From assembly GCA_022827165.1 (NCBI GenBank), contig JAJDTN010000423.1, forward strand, positions 1 to 22,309: 22,309 nucleotides of DNA, read 5' to 3'. Below the pieces are notes generated by a model. The model saw only the letters and a list, made by a program, of their open reading frames with translations. It searched no databases and had not been told where the DNA came from. Of this stretch, positions 15,443-22,309 are shown in pieces. The position numbers and the translations under genes were made by a program. This stretch comes from Candidatus Latescibacterota bacterium. Its GTDB lineage: Bacteria > Latescibacterota > UBA2968 > UBA8231. Each line of letters opens with the position of its first letter. Position 1 is the first letter of the stretch.

Positions 15443-16084
15443 TCAGCTCTCCAGGGTTTCCAGCAGGGCCTGGGCGATGACGGTGTGGCCCGCGTGGTTC
15501 GGGTGCACCGGCTCGGGGCAGAAGCTCTCGGCATCGCGGTAGCGCAGCTGCTCCTGGAAGACGTCGTGGAGGCGCACCAGCAGCGTGCCGTACTTCTCGC
15601 TCATGCGCTCCACCACCTCGATGTAGCGGGGAAGGAGGTCGAGCACCTGGGCCTGGAAGGCGTCGCCGTCGGCGTTCAGGGAGATGTAGAACGGCGAAAT
15701 GAGCACGACGGGGCAGCCCAATTCGCGGGCGGTGAGGTCGAGGATCTCGTCGTAGAGGGCCTCGAAGCGCTCCGGCGGCACGGCGTCGGGGGCACCGCCC
15801 AGGGCCGAGTGCAGGTCGTTGATGCCGATCTTCACCGACAGCCGGTCGGGGCGGTGGGAGAGGACATCGTCGCGCCAGCGCCCGTGCAGGTCGGAGACCT
15901 TGTTGCCGCCGATGCCCTTGTTGATCCACTCGATGTGGCGCTCCGGCCAGCGCGCCGTCACCAGCTCGGTGAAGGTGCGCACGTAGCCGTTGCCCAACGG
16001 CGTCTCGGCGTCGCGGCGCCCGCAGTCGGTGATGCTGTCGCCGATGAAGAGGACGGTGGTGCCGTCCTGCAGCCAGTCGCTCAT
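15443..16084 (-). CDS. SGNH/GDSL-type hydrolase
   Basis: The 213-residue protein shows the four SGNH blocks: Ser17 in LFIGDSIT, Gly60 in GIGGN, Asn89 in IGINDLH, and His194 in EPVHPNHAGH. The acid three residues before His194, usually Asp, is Glu191 here. Such enzymes are esterases, often removing acetyl groups from sugars or glycans. No signal peptide is seen. The ATG at 16084 overlaps the M20 peptidase TGA by 4 bp, and the protein is about the usual length of a single-domain member. It fits a de-esterifying step in the surrounding array. Confidence 0.85.
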   Translation of the reverse strand: MSDWLQDGTTVLFIGDSITDCGRRDAETPLGNGYVRTFTELVTARWPERHIEWINKGIGGNKVSDLHGRWRDDVLSHRPDRLSVKIGINDLHSALGGAPDAVPPERFEALYDEILDLTARELGCPVVLISPFYISLNADGDAFQAQVLDLLPRYIEVVERMSEKYGTLLVRLHDVFQEQLRYRDAESFCPEPVHPNHAGHTVIAQALLETLES

Positions 16085-17430
16085 GCCTGGACTCCTCCGT
16101 AGGTGCAGACGATCTCGTGGATGACGCGGGTGGCGAAGAGCAGCTCGTCGATCGAGGTGCGCTCGTCGTGGCCGTGGAGCAGGCCCAGCTCGCCGGAGCC
16201 GGCCTGCCGGCGGTACGGCATGAACCCGTAGACCTGGGTACCCGGCCGGCGCGGCACGATGTGCTTGGCGTCGGTGCCGCCCGTGGACAGGACGGGCACC
16301 ATCGGAGCCTCGGGCTCGTGGCGGGCCATGACCGACGCGATTGTGTCCCAGAACTCCCCCGCCGCCTCCGCCTCGAGGGGCGGGCTGTACTGGTCGACCT
16401 CCAGCTCCAGGCCGTTGCCGACGACGGCCCGCAGCTCGGCGAGGAAGCTCTCCCGCGTCTGGCCCGGCGCCAGGCGGCCGTCGATCCAGGCGGTCGCCTC
16501 GGCGGGGATGATGTTGATCCCCGAGCCGGCGGCGAGCATGGTCACCGAGGCGGTGTTGCGCAGCAGGGCGCTCCAGCCGGCGCGCTCGGCGTCGTCGAGA
16601 GGCAGCCGCCTCAGGGCCGCGTCGCTGCGCTCCCCGTCGAACAAGTCCAGCAGGTCGGCGCGCAGTTCCGGCCGGCCCTCGGAGACCGCCTCGAAGAAGG
16701 TGCGCAGGGTGGCGGAAGGGTGGACGGGCAGGGCGTGGTCCTTCAGCGGCGCCAGGGCCGCGGCCAGGGCGAGGACGGCGTTGTCGGCGTGGGGCACCGA
16801 GCCGTGTCCGGGCCGGCCCCGGGCCGTGGCCCGCAGGCGGCAGATTCCCTTCTGGCCCACCTGGCAGGTGGTGAACCGGCGCCCGCCGAGGCGCACCTCG
16901 TGGCCGCCGCCCTCGGTGAGAATCACCGGCGCCTCGATCCCCGCCGGGTGGTTGTCCAGGAGCCACCCCGGGCCGTGGCCGCCCTTGCCGGCTTCCTCGT
17001 CGGCGGTGGCGGCGAACATCCCGTCGCGGTCCAGGCGCAGGCCCTGGCGCTTGAGCAGCAGCATCACCATCAGCTCGGCGGCGACCATGTTCTTCATGTC
17101 GAGGGCGCCCCGGCCCCAGACGAAGCCGTCGTGTATCTGGCCGCTGAAGGGGGGATGGGTCCAGGCCTCGGCATCGGCGGCGACCACGTCGGTGTGGCCG
17201 AGCAACAGCAGCGGCGGCTCGCCGCCACCCTCCCAGCGCGTGGTCACGTTGCCGCGCCCGGGCGCGGACTCGGTGATCTCCGCCTCGAAGCCCTCCCCCT
17301 CCAGCACCGAGGCGAGGTAGCGGGCGGCCTCGGTCTCGTTGCCCGGCGGGTTGGTGGTGTCGATTCGGATCAGGGCCTGCAGGTGGGCGGTCACCTCGGC
17401 GCGTACGGCGTCCCAGTCGATGCCTTGCAT
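16081..17430 (-). CDS. M20 family metallopeptidase/deacylase
   Basis: The 449-residue protein has the M20 metal and catalytic set: His79 (LLGHTDVV), Asp111 (GALDMKN), general base Glu145 with Glu146 (ADEEAG), Glu173 (LTEGGG) and His419 (LLHGHDE). The dimerisation lid is present around residues 190-310 with RGRPGHGSVPH. Members cleave peptides, acyl-amino acids or carbamoyl compounds; the substrate is unknown. The ATG at 17430 is the first start of the minus-strand array, chosen because the frame upstream has no family-like sequence. The gap to the divergent glutaminyl cyclotransferase start is 42 bp, so a promoter for this array should lie there, although no clear -10/-35 pair is seen. Confidence 0.85.
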   Translation of the reverse strand: MQGIDWDAVRAEVTAHLQALIRIDTTNPPGNETEAARYLASVLEGEGFEAEITESAPGRGNVTTRWEGGGEPPLLLLGHTDVVAADAEAWTHPPFSGQIHDGFVWGRGALDMKNMVAAELMVMLLLKRQGLRLDRDGMFAATADEEAGKGGHGPGWLLDNHPAGIEAPVILTEGGGHEVRLGGRRFTTCQVGQKGICRLRATARGRPGHGSVPHADNAVLALAAALAPLKDHALPVHPSATLRTFFEAVSEGRPELRADLLDLFDGERSDAALRRLPLDDAERAGWSALLRNTASVTMLAAGSGINIIPAEATAWIDGRLAPGQTRESFLAELRAVVGNGLELEVDQYSPPLEAEAAGEFWDTIASVMARHEPEAPMVPVLSTGGTDAKHIVPRRPGTQVYGFMPYRRQAGSGELGLLHGHDERTSIDELLFATRVIHEIVCTYGGVQA

Positions 17431-17472
17431 GATGGCGGGTAAACAAGAGGTTTCGGCGTTACCTTCAAAGCC
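17431..17472. promoter_or_regulatory. Divergent intergenic region between minus-strand array and plus-strand genes
   Basis: Only 42 bp separate the M20 start (17430, minus) from the cyclotransferase start (17473, plus). Both directions need a start signal near here. The stretch is less GC-rich than its flanks, with TTTCGGCGTTACCTTCAAAG and TGTTTACC visible. On the minus strand a TTGAAG sits about 17 bases before TGTTTA, but the latter is a poor -10 match. The role is inferred from position. Confidence 0.3.
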
Positions 17473-18330
17473 ATGGCCCGCCCCGCCCTCCTGCTGCTCG
17501 CCCTCGTCTGGCCGTCGGCCTGTTCCGCCTCCGACCCCGCCGACGGCGACGGTTCGCGCCGGGCGCCCCCATCCTCCGCCGATGCCGTCCTCACCCACGG
17601 GTACCGCATCGTCAACGTCTTCCCCCACGACCCGCGGGCCTTCACCCAGGGCCTGGTCTACCACGGGGGCTATCTGTATGAGAGCACCGGCGGCGGCGTG
17701 CAGCTGACCTCGCGCCCGTCGGTCCCCTCCAGTCTGCGCCAAGTGGAGATCGAGACCGGACGGGTGGTGCGGGAGCTCACCCTCGAGCCGCGGTTCTTCG
17801 GCGAGGGCCTGGCCCTGCTCGAAGGTCGGCTCTTCCAGCTGACCTGGAGGTCGCGCGTCGGGTTCGTGTACGCTCTCGACGATTTCGCCCGACAGCGGGA
17901 GTTCGACTACGCCACCGAGGGCTGGGGCCTCACCCACGACGGCTCCGCCCTGATCATGAGCGACGGCTCGGCGCGCCTGTCCTGGCGGGACCCGGCCACC
18001 TTCGCCGAGACCGGCGGCGTCGAGGTCCGCCACGAGGGCGAGCCCGTGCGCCGGCTCAACGAGCTGGAGTGGGTCGACGGGGAGGTCTGGGCCAACGTGC
18101 TGGACTCGGACCGCGTCGCCCGCATCGACCCGGAGAGCGGCGCCGTGGTCAGTTGGGTCGACCTGACGGGACTGCTCACCTCGCGGGAGCGGCGCCAGGC
18201 GGACGTGCTCAACGGCATCGCCTTCGACGCCGCCGGGGGGCGCCTCTTCGTCACCGGCAAGCTGTGGCCCTGGATGTTCGAGATCGACGTCGAGGCCGCC
18301 GCGCCAAGGAGCGCGCCCGCGGGCCCCTGA
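17473..18330 (+). CDS. Glutaminyl-peptide cyclotransferase (bacterial/plant-type five-bladed propeller)
   Basis: The 285-residue protein carries the family signature: FTQGLVYHGGYLYEST (Glu70), FFGEGL, EGWGLTHDGSALIMSDG, RRLNELEWV, VLNGIAFD and VTGKLWP. The enzyme turns N-terminal glutamine of peptides or free glutamine into pyroglutamate. An N-terminal hydrophobic stretch (residues 5-15) followed by PSAC at 14-17 looks like a signal peptide; the residue three before Cys17 is Pro, which is unusual for a lipobox, so ordinary cleavage is also possible. It is therefore exported, as a lipoprotein or free in the periplasm. The ATG at 17473 has no clear ribosome site. It lies 92 bp before the transporter gene, probably in the same unit. 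Confidence 0.85.
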   Translation: MARPALLLLALVWPSACSASDPADGDGSRRAPPSSADAVLTHGYRIVNVFPHDPRAFTQGLVYHGGYLYESTGGGVQLTSRPSVPSSLRQVEIETGRVVRELTLEPRFFGEGLALLEGRLFQLTWRSRVGFVYALDDFARQREFDYATEGWGLTHDGSALIMSDGSARLSWRDPATFAETGGVEVRHEGEPVRRLNELEWVDGEVWANVLDSDRVARIDPESGAVVSWVDLTGLLTSRERRQADVLNGIAFDAAGGRLFVTGKLWPWMFEIDVEAAAPRSAPAGP

Positions 18331-18422
18331 CCGCCTCGGCCCCCGGTCAGGCCCGACGCGGCGGCTTGCCGCCCGGGGGTCCGGCGTCGATCGTTACCAC
18401 CAACCCCTCCCGGAGACGCCCG

Positions 18423-20141
18423 ATGGACAGCATCCTCATCGCCGTGGCCGCTTTCATCGGCTACCTGGCGGCCTACCACACCTACGGCCGCTACCTGAGC
18501 CGCAAGGTCTTCGGCCTCAGCTCCGACAACGTCACGCCGTCGCGCGAGCAGACCGACGGCGTCGATTTCGTGCCCACCCGCAAGCAGGTCATCTTCGGCC
18601 ACCACTTCACCTCCATCGCCGGCACGGGCCCCATCGTCGGCCCCGCCATCGGCATCATCTGGGGCTGGGTGCCGGCCCTGCTCTGGGTCTTCCTCGGCTC
18701 GATCTTCATGGGCGCCGTCCACGACCTCGGCGCCCTGGTGATCTCCCTGCGCCACAAGGGCCACACCATGGCCGACATCACCGGCATGGTGATGAACCGG
18801 CACCTGAAGATCATGTTCTTCGTCATCGTCTTCCTCGCCCTGCTCATCGTCATCGCCATCTTCGGCCTGGTCATCGCCGTCCTCTTCGACCTCTATCCGC
18901 AGGCCGTCTTCCCGGTGTGGATGGAGATCCCCATCGCCATCGCCCTGGGGCGGGCGATCCTCCGGGGCCGCATCAACCTCACCGCGGCCACGGCGCTGGC
19001 CGTCGTCTCCATGTACGTCACCGTCGTCATCGGCCACTACATGCCGGTGAAGATGCCGGAGATCGCCGGGATCCCGGCCACCGGCGTGTGGACCCTGCTG
19101 CTGCTCGCCTACGCCTACATCGCCTCCACCCTGCCGGTGACGACCCTGCTGCAGCCGCGCGACTACATCAACGCCTGGCAGCTCTTCATCGCCCTGGGGC
19201 TGCTCGTGCTCGGCGTCTTCGCCGCCGCGCCGGAGATGGTCGCCCCGGCCTTCCACCTCTCCCCCGAGGGGGCGCCGCCGTGGATGCCCTTCCTCTTCAT
19301 CACCATCGCCTGCGGCGCCATCTCCGGCTTCCATTGTCTCGTCTCGAGCGGCACCTCCTCCAAGCAGGTGGCCTCCGAGCCGGACGCGCGCTTCGTCGGC
19401 TACGGCTCCATGCTCACCGAGGGGTTCCTGGCGACGATCGTCCTCATCGCCTGCGGCGCCGGGCTGGCCCTGGCCTACACCGCCGCCGACGGCACGGCCC
19501 TCACCGGCCCGGCGGCCTTCGCCGCCCACTACGGCACCTGGGAGGCCTCCAGCGGCCTCGGTTCCAAGGTGGCCGCCTTCGTCGTCGGGGCCGCCAACAT
19601 GATCTCCGCCCTGGGCCTGCCCCGGGAGCTGGGCATCGTCGTCATGGGGGTCTTCGTCGCCTCCTTCGCCGGCACCACCCTCGACACGGCAACGCGCCTG
19701 CAGCGCTACGTCGTCAGCGAGCTGGCCGCGGACCTGCGCATCGAGCCCCTGACGCGGCGCCACCCGGCGACCCTGCTGGCCGTGGTCAGCGCCGCGGCCC
19801 TGGCGTTCTACAACGGCGCAGGCGGCAAAGGGGCGCTGCTGCTGTGGCCGCTCTTCGGCAGCATGAACCAGCTGCTGGCCGGCCTCGCCCTGATCGTCGT
19901 CACCTGTTGGCTGAAGCAGCAGGGCCGCAACTACCTGGTCACCCTGCTGCCGTCGCTGGCGATCTTCGTGTGCACGGCGTGGGCCCTGACTCACACCCTG
20001 GGCAGCCTCTACGGCAGCGGCAACGTGCCGAGTCTGGTCATCGGCGGCGTCGCCCTGGCCCTGCAGATCTGGCTCACCGTCGAAGCCCTGGGTCTGCTGC
20101 TGCGGCGCGAGCCGGCCGCGGCGGCGGCGGCCGGCGGCTGA
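18423..20141 (+). CDS. cstA: CstA-family carbon starvation protein (pyruvate/peptide transporter)
   Basis: The 572-residue protein is a polytopic membrane protein with many hydrophobic helices. It has the CstA hallmark segment at residues 59-77 (GHHFTSIAGTGPIVGPAIG), a DLGALVISLRHKGHTMADI loop, the LLQPRDYINAWQL segment and a late TTLDTATRLQRY. CstA-type proteins take up pyruvate or are linked to peptide use during carbon starvation. The length is shorter than E. coli CstA (about 700 residues), like many members from other phyla, which lack C-terminal extensions. The ATG at 18423 has GGAG 11 bases upstream. A longer frame back to 18069 would run through the previous gene and is rejected. It fits the peptide-use theme of the plus-strand genes. 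Confidence 0.88.
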   Translation: MDSILIAVAAFIGYLAAYHTYGRYLSRKVFGLSSDNVTPSREQTDGVDFVPTRKQVIFGHHFTSIAGTGPIVGPAIGIIWGWVPALLWVFLGSIFMGAVHDLGALVISLRHKGHTMADITGMVMNRHLKIMFFVIVFLALLIVIAIFGLVIAVLFDLYPQAVFPVWMEIPIAIALGRAILRGRINLTAATALAVVSMYVTVVIGHYMPVKMPEIAGIPATGVWTLLLLAYAYIASTLPVTTLLQPRDYINAWQLFIALGLLVLGVFAAAPEMVAPAFHLSPEGAPPWMPFLFITIACGAISGFHCLVSSGTSSKQVASEPDARFVGYGSMLTEGFLATIVLIACGAGLALAYTAADGTALTGPAAFAAHYGTWEASSGLGSKVAAFVVGAANMISALGLPRELGIVVMGVFVASFAGTTLDTATRLQRYVVSELAADLRIEPLTRRHPATLLAVVSAAALAFYNGAGGKGALLLWPLFGSMNQLLAGLALIVVTCWLKQQGRNYLVTLLPSLAIFVCTAWALTHTLGSLYGSGNVPSLVIGGVALALQIWLTVEALGLLLRREPAAAAAAGG

Positions 20142-20166
20142 ACCCGGGCGCCCCCCTTCCCGCCCC

Positions 20167-22197
20167 GTGACCCGGTTCCTCCAAGGCTGTCTCCTCGGGC
20201 TGCTTGGCGCCGGGACCGCCCTTGGCCAGTCCCTGGCCGGGGTCGAGTGGGACTCCCTGGACGACCTGCGACGCCTGGCCGGGGCCGCCACCCTGCGCCA
20301 CGTCGCCCCGGGGATCGCCCTGGTCGACGCCGGACCCGCCGAGCTGGCGGCCCTGGGAGCGAAGGTTCGCTTCACGGACCGGGCCCGTCGGGGAGAGGAC
20401 TACTACCTCTCCGACCACGTGCACGACCGGCCGGCGGGCCCGCCCGTCACCACGGTCTACTGCGACCCGGGTGGCTGGGCCCTGCACCGGCTGCCCTCGC
20501 AGCGGCTGACCGAAGCCCTCGATCTCGAGCACTTCCTCTACCCCCTGCCCGAGCGCTACGCCACGCCGTCGCGGGCGAGGGCGCCGAGGGCCGCCCCGAA
20601 GCCGGCGCAGCGGCCCCCGTCGAGCCAGGTGCGCGGCCTCCTGGAGCAGGTCGACGAGGCGCGCATGCGCGCCGACCTGGACCGGCTGGTCTTCCACGAC
20701 CCGGCCGCCGGCGCCGTGGCCGGCAACGTGCGCACCCGGCACGCCCGGCGTCCCGAGACCTTCGCCAGCACCACCTACCTGCAGCGGGAGCTGGCCGCCG
20801 TCCTGGGGGAGGAGGCCGTCCGGCTCGACACCTTCCAGGCCGTCCCCGGGGACTCGCTCATGTACAACGTCGTCGGCGAGCTGCGCGGCACCGATCCGGA
20901 GGCCGGCTACTGGGTCGTGTGCGCCCACTACGACGCCATCGGCACCCTCTCCCGGGCCTCGGAAATGGACCGCGTCGGCGCGGGCCGCACGGGTTGGGAC
21001 TGGCGGCGGCACCCGGCGCCGGGGGCCGACGACAACGGCACGGGGGTGGTGCTCCTGCTGGAGACCGCCCGCATCCTCAGCGGCCGGAGCCTCCCCTTCG
21101 CCATCCGCTTCATCGCCTTCTCCGGCGAGGAACTGGGCCTGTGGGGCAGCCGCAGCTACGCGCGCCGGGCCGGGGCCCGCGGCGACCGCGTCCTCGGTGT
21201 GCTCAACTTCGACATGATCGGCTTCAACGACCTGGCCGAGCGCATCGAGCTGGTCACCAACCCGTCCTCGGCCTGGATCGTCGACCTCATGGTCGCCGCC
21301 GGGCAGCGCTACGACCTCGGCCTGCGCACCGACGTCCTCGAGGACCGCTTCGCCGGCCTCAGCGACCACGCCCCCTTCTGGGCCGAGGGCTACGACGCCA
21401 TCCTCGCCATCGAGAACTACCTGCCCACGGACTCGACCTCGGCGGGAGTCGTGGACGGCGCCTACCGGATCAACACCCACTACCACACCGTGGCCGACCT
21501 GCCCGACTCGATCAACTGGGAACTGGTGACGGGCGTGACCCGTCTGACGCTGGCGACGCTGGCCCAGTTCGGCGCCGAGGAGGGGCTGCCCAACCTCGCC
21601 GTCTTCGGCGGCGACCTGGCCGGCGACGGGGCGGGCGGCCTGCTGGCGCGGATCTCCAACCTCGGGCCGGTCCCGGCCGAGGGGCCCGTGGGCCTGCGCC
21701 TGCGCCGCTGCCGCAGCGACTCCAGCGGCTGCGAGGTCGTCTACGAAGGCTCGCACCCGGGGCCCGTCCCGCCGGGGGCCGCGGTCGAGGTGCGGGTGCC
21801 CTGGGGGCGCTACGGGGAGGCCCTGTTCCTCGTCGAGGTCGACCCCGGGGACCGGATCGCCGAGGAGGTGGAGACCGCCGACAACCGCGCCTTCGTCCAC
21901 GTGCGTCTCGTACCCGACGAGGAGGTCCTCGTCTTCCCGAACCCCCTGCACCGCTCGCGGGACGGCTTCGCCCGGTTCTTCGTCCCCGCGTTCTCGCGCC
22001 TGGACATCCACGATCCCCACGGGGTGCTGGTGTGGCAGGGGCGGGAGGAGTCGGGCAGCGTCGACCAGCGGGGCGAGATCCGCTGGACCGGCGTCAACGC
22101 CGCCGGGAACCTCCTCGGATCGGGGGTCTACTTCTACGAGGTGCGCAGCTTCGAGGGCGACTCGATCGAGCGCGGCAAGATCGCCGTGCTGAGATAG
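20167..22197 (+). CDS. Secreted M28 aminopeptidase with CARDB-like and FlgD-like C-terminal modules
   Basis: The 676-residue protein has a signal peptide (hydrophobic residues 4-18), a long linker region to about 220, then an M28 peptidase domain. Metal and catalytic residues are His254 (CAHYD), Asp289 (GADDNGTG), Glu321/Glu322 (SGEELGLWG), Asp349 (NFDMIG) and His440 (THYHT). After it come a CARDB-like beta domain (about 475-580) and a FlgD-like Ig module (about 585-676) with FPNP, then ending GVYFYEVRS and GKIAVLR, the kind of tail linked to surface sorting or sticking in FCB-group proteins. It probably releases amino acids from peptides outside the cell. The start is the GTG at 20167, 25 bp after cstA; no good ribosome site is visible. 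Confidence 0.85.
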   Translation: MTRFLQGCLLGLLGAGTALGQSLAGVEWDSLDDLRRLAGAATLRHVAPGIALVDAGPAELAALGAKVRFTDRARRGEDYYLSDHVHDRPAGPPVTTVYCDPGGWALHRLPSQRLTEALDLEHFLYPLPERYATPSRARAPRAAPKPAQRPPSSQVRGLLEQVDEARMRADLDRLVFHDPAAGAVAGNVRTRHARRPETFASTTYLQRELAAVLGEEAVRLDTFQAVPGDSLMYNVVGELRGTDPEAGYWVVCAHYDAIGTLSRASEMDRVGAGRTGWDWRRHPAPGADDNGTGVVLLLETARILSGRSLPFAIRFIAFSGEELGLWGSRSYARRAGARGDRVLGVLNFDMIGFNDLAERIELVTNPSSAWIVDLMVAAGQRYDLGLRTDVLEDRFAGLSDHAPFWAEGYDAILAIENYLPTDSTSAGVVDGAYRINTHYHTVADLPDSINWELVTGVTRLTLATLAQFGAEEGLPNLAVFGGDLAGDGAGGLLARISNLGPVPAEGPVGLRLRRCRSDSSGCEVVYEGSHPGPVPPGAAVEVRVPWGRYGEALFLVEVDPGDRIAEEVETADNRAFVHVRLVPDEEVLVFPNPLHRSRDGFARFFVPAFSRLDIHDPHGVLVWQGREESGSVDQRGEIRWTGVNAAGNLLGSGVYFYEVRSFEGDSIERGKIAVLR

Positions 22198-22239
22198 GGG
22201 AATGAGCGCGAGACGGAGGAGGAGACGGTTTGCCGGCGG

Positions 22240-22275
22240 CGGGGGGGCGGCCCGGCACCGGTTGGGCGCCCCCGC
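22240..22275. other. GC-rich inverted repeat after the M28 peptidase gene
   Basis: GGGGGCG at 22243-22249 can pair with CGCCCCC at 22267-22273 across a 17-base gap. It may help end transcription after the M28 gene. There is no T-run after it, so it is not a typical intrinsic terminator, and runs of G and C are common in this DNA. The window ends before anything further can be judged. Confidence 0.2.
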
Positions 22276-22309
22276 CCCCGGCGGGGACACCCCGGTCACC
22301 GCCCAGGCC

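Noticed and set aside
17431..17472. Clear sigma70-type promoter for the minus-strand array
   Set aside because: TTGAAG with TGTTTA at 17-base spacing matches the -10 consensus poorly; kept only as an inferred regulatory region.
17907..20375. Long minus-strand frame (822 codons) over the cyclotransferase, CstA and M28 genes
   Set aside because: It spans several real genes in antisense, is full of low-complexity Gly/Asp/Gln/His runs, and has no recognisable domain.
20074..22299. Long minus-strand frame (741 codons) over the M28 gene
   Set aside because: It is the GC-driven antisense shadow of a peptidase with an intact set of metal ligands.
1..22309. CRISPR array, tRNA, rRNA or transposase genes
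   Set aside because: No regularly spaced repeats, cloverleaf-like genes or transposase motifs were noticed on either strand.

Overview
The window is a GC-rich, gene-dense piece of a bacterial chromosome. It carries many enzymes for carbohydrate, sulfate-ester and peptide breakdown, with small remnants of toxin-antitoxin genes among them. The gene mix (sialidase-like Asp-box propeller, sulfatase, enolase-superfamily dehydratases, CehA/McBA-type PHP protein, aldo/keto reductase, dipeptidase) and the last protein, which ends in a FlgD-like Ig module as in sorting-tagged secreted proteins of the FCB group, suggest an uncultured marine or environmental lineage near Latescibacterota or related candidate phyla. 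That placement is inference; the window has no rRNA or tRNA.

Layout. Bases 1-255 (+) hold the 3' end of a nitroreductase-family gene. Bases 285-2370 (-) hold a two-domain VOC protein and two tandem 189-residue secreted cache-domain proteins made by a 588-bp duplication. Bases 2371-2748 hold the stranded C-terminal part of a YgjP/M48-like zinc peptidase. From 17430 down to 2684 (-) runs a nearly unbroken array of 13 intact genes on one strand, many overlapping by 4 bp or a few bases apart: M20 peptidase, SGNH hydrolase, two enolase-superfamily enzymes, mntA and hepT (toxin-antitoxin), a Cys-rich DUF2325-like protein, aldo/keto reductase, BetC-like sulfatase, a collapsed hicBA remnant, M19 dipeptidase, PHP-domain metallohydrolase, Asp-box sialidase-like protein, and a TIM-barrel glycosidase-like protein. 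From 17473 onward on the + strand lie a glutaminyl cyclotransferase, a CstA-family transporter and a secreted M28 peptidase.

How the genes may work together. The minus-strand array looks like a catabolic locus for a decorated or sulfated glycoconjugate: sulfatase and SGNH esterase to strip substituents, glycosidase-like and sialidase-like proteins, two acid-sugar dehydratase candidates and an oxidoreductase for released sugars, and peptidases for the peptide part. None of the sialidase-like, PHP, glycosidase-like or sulfatase proteins has a visible signal peptide, so the later steps would take place in the cytoplasm. The plus-strand genes fit peptide and pyruvate use. The shared substrate is inference. 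The most unusual points are the hicB-hicA fusion scar whose stop overlaps the dipeptidase start, the mntA-hepT-DUF2325 cassette inserted in the catabolic array, and the exact tandem duplication of stand-alone cache proteins.
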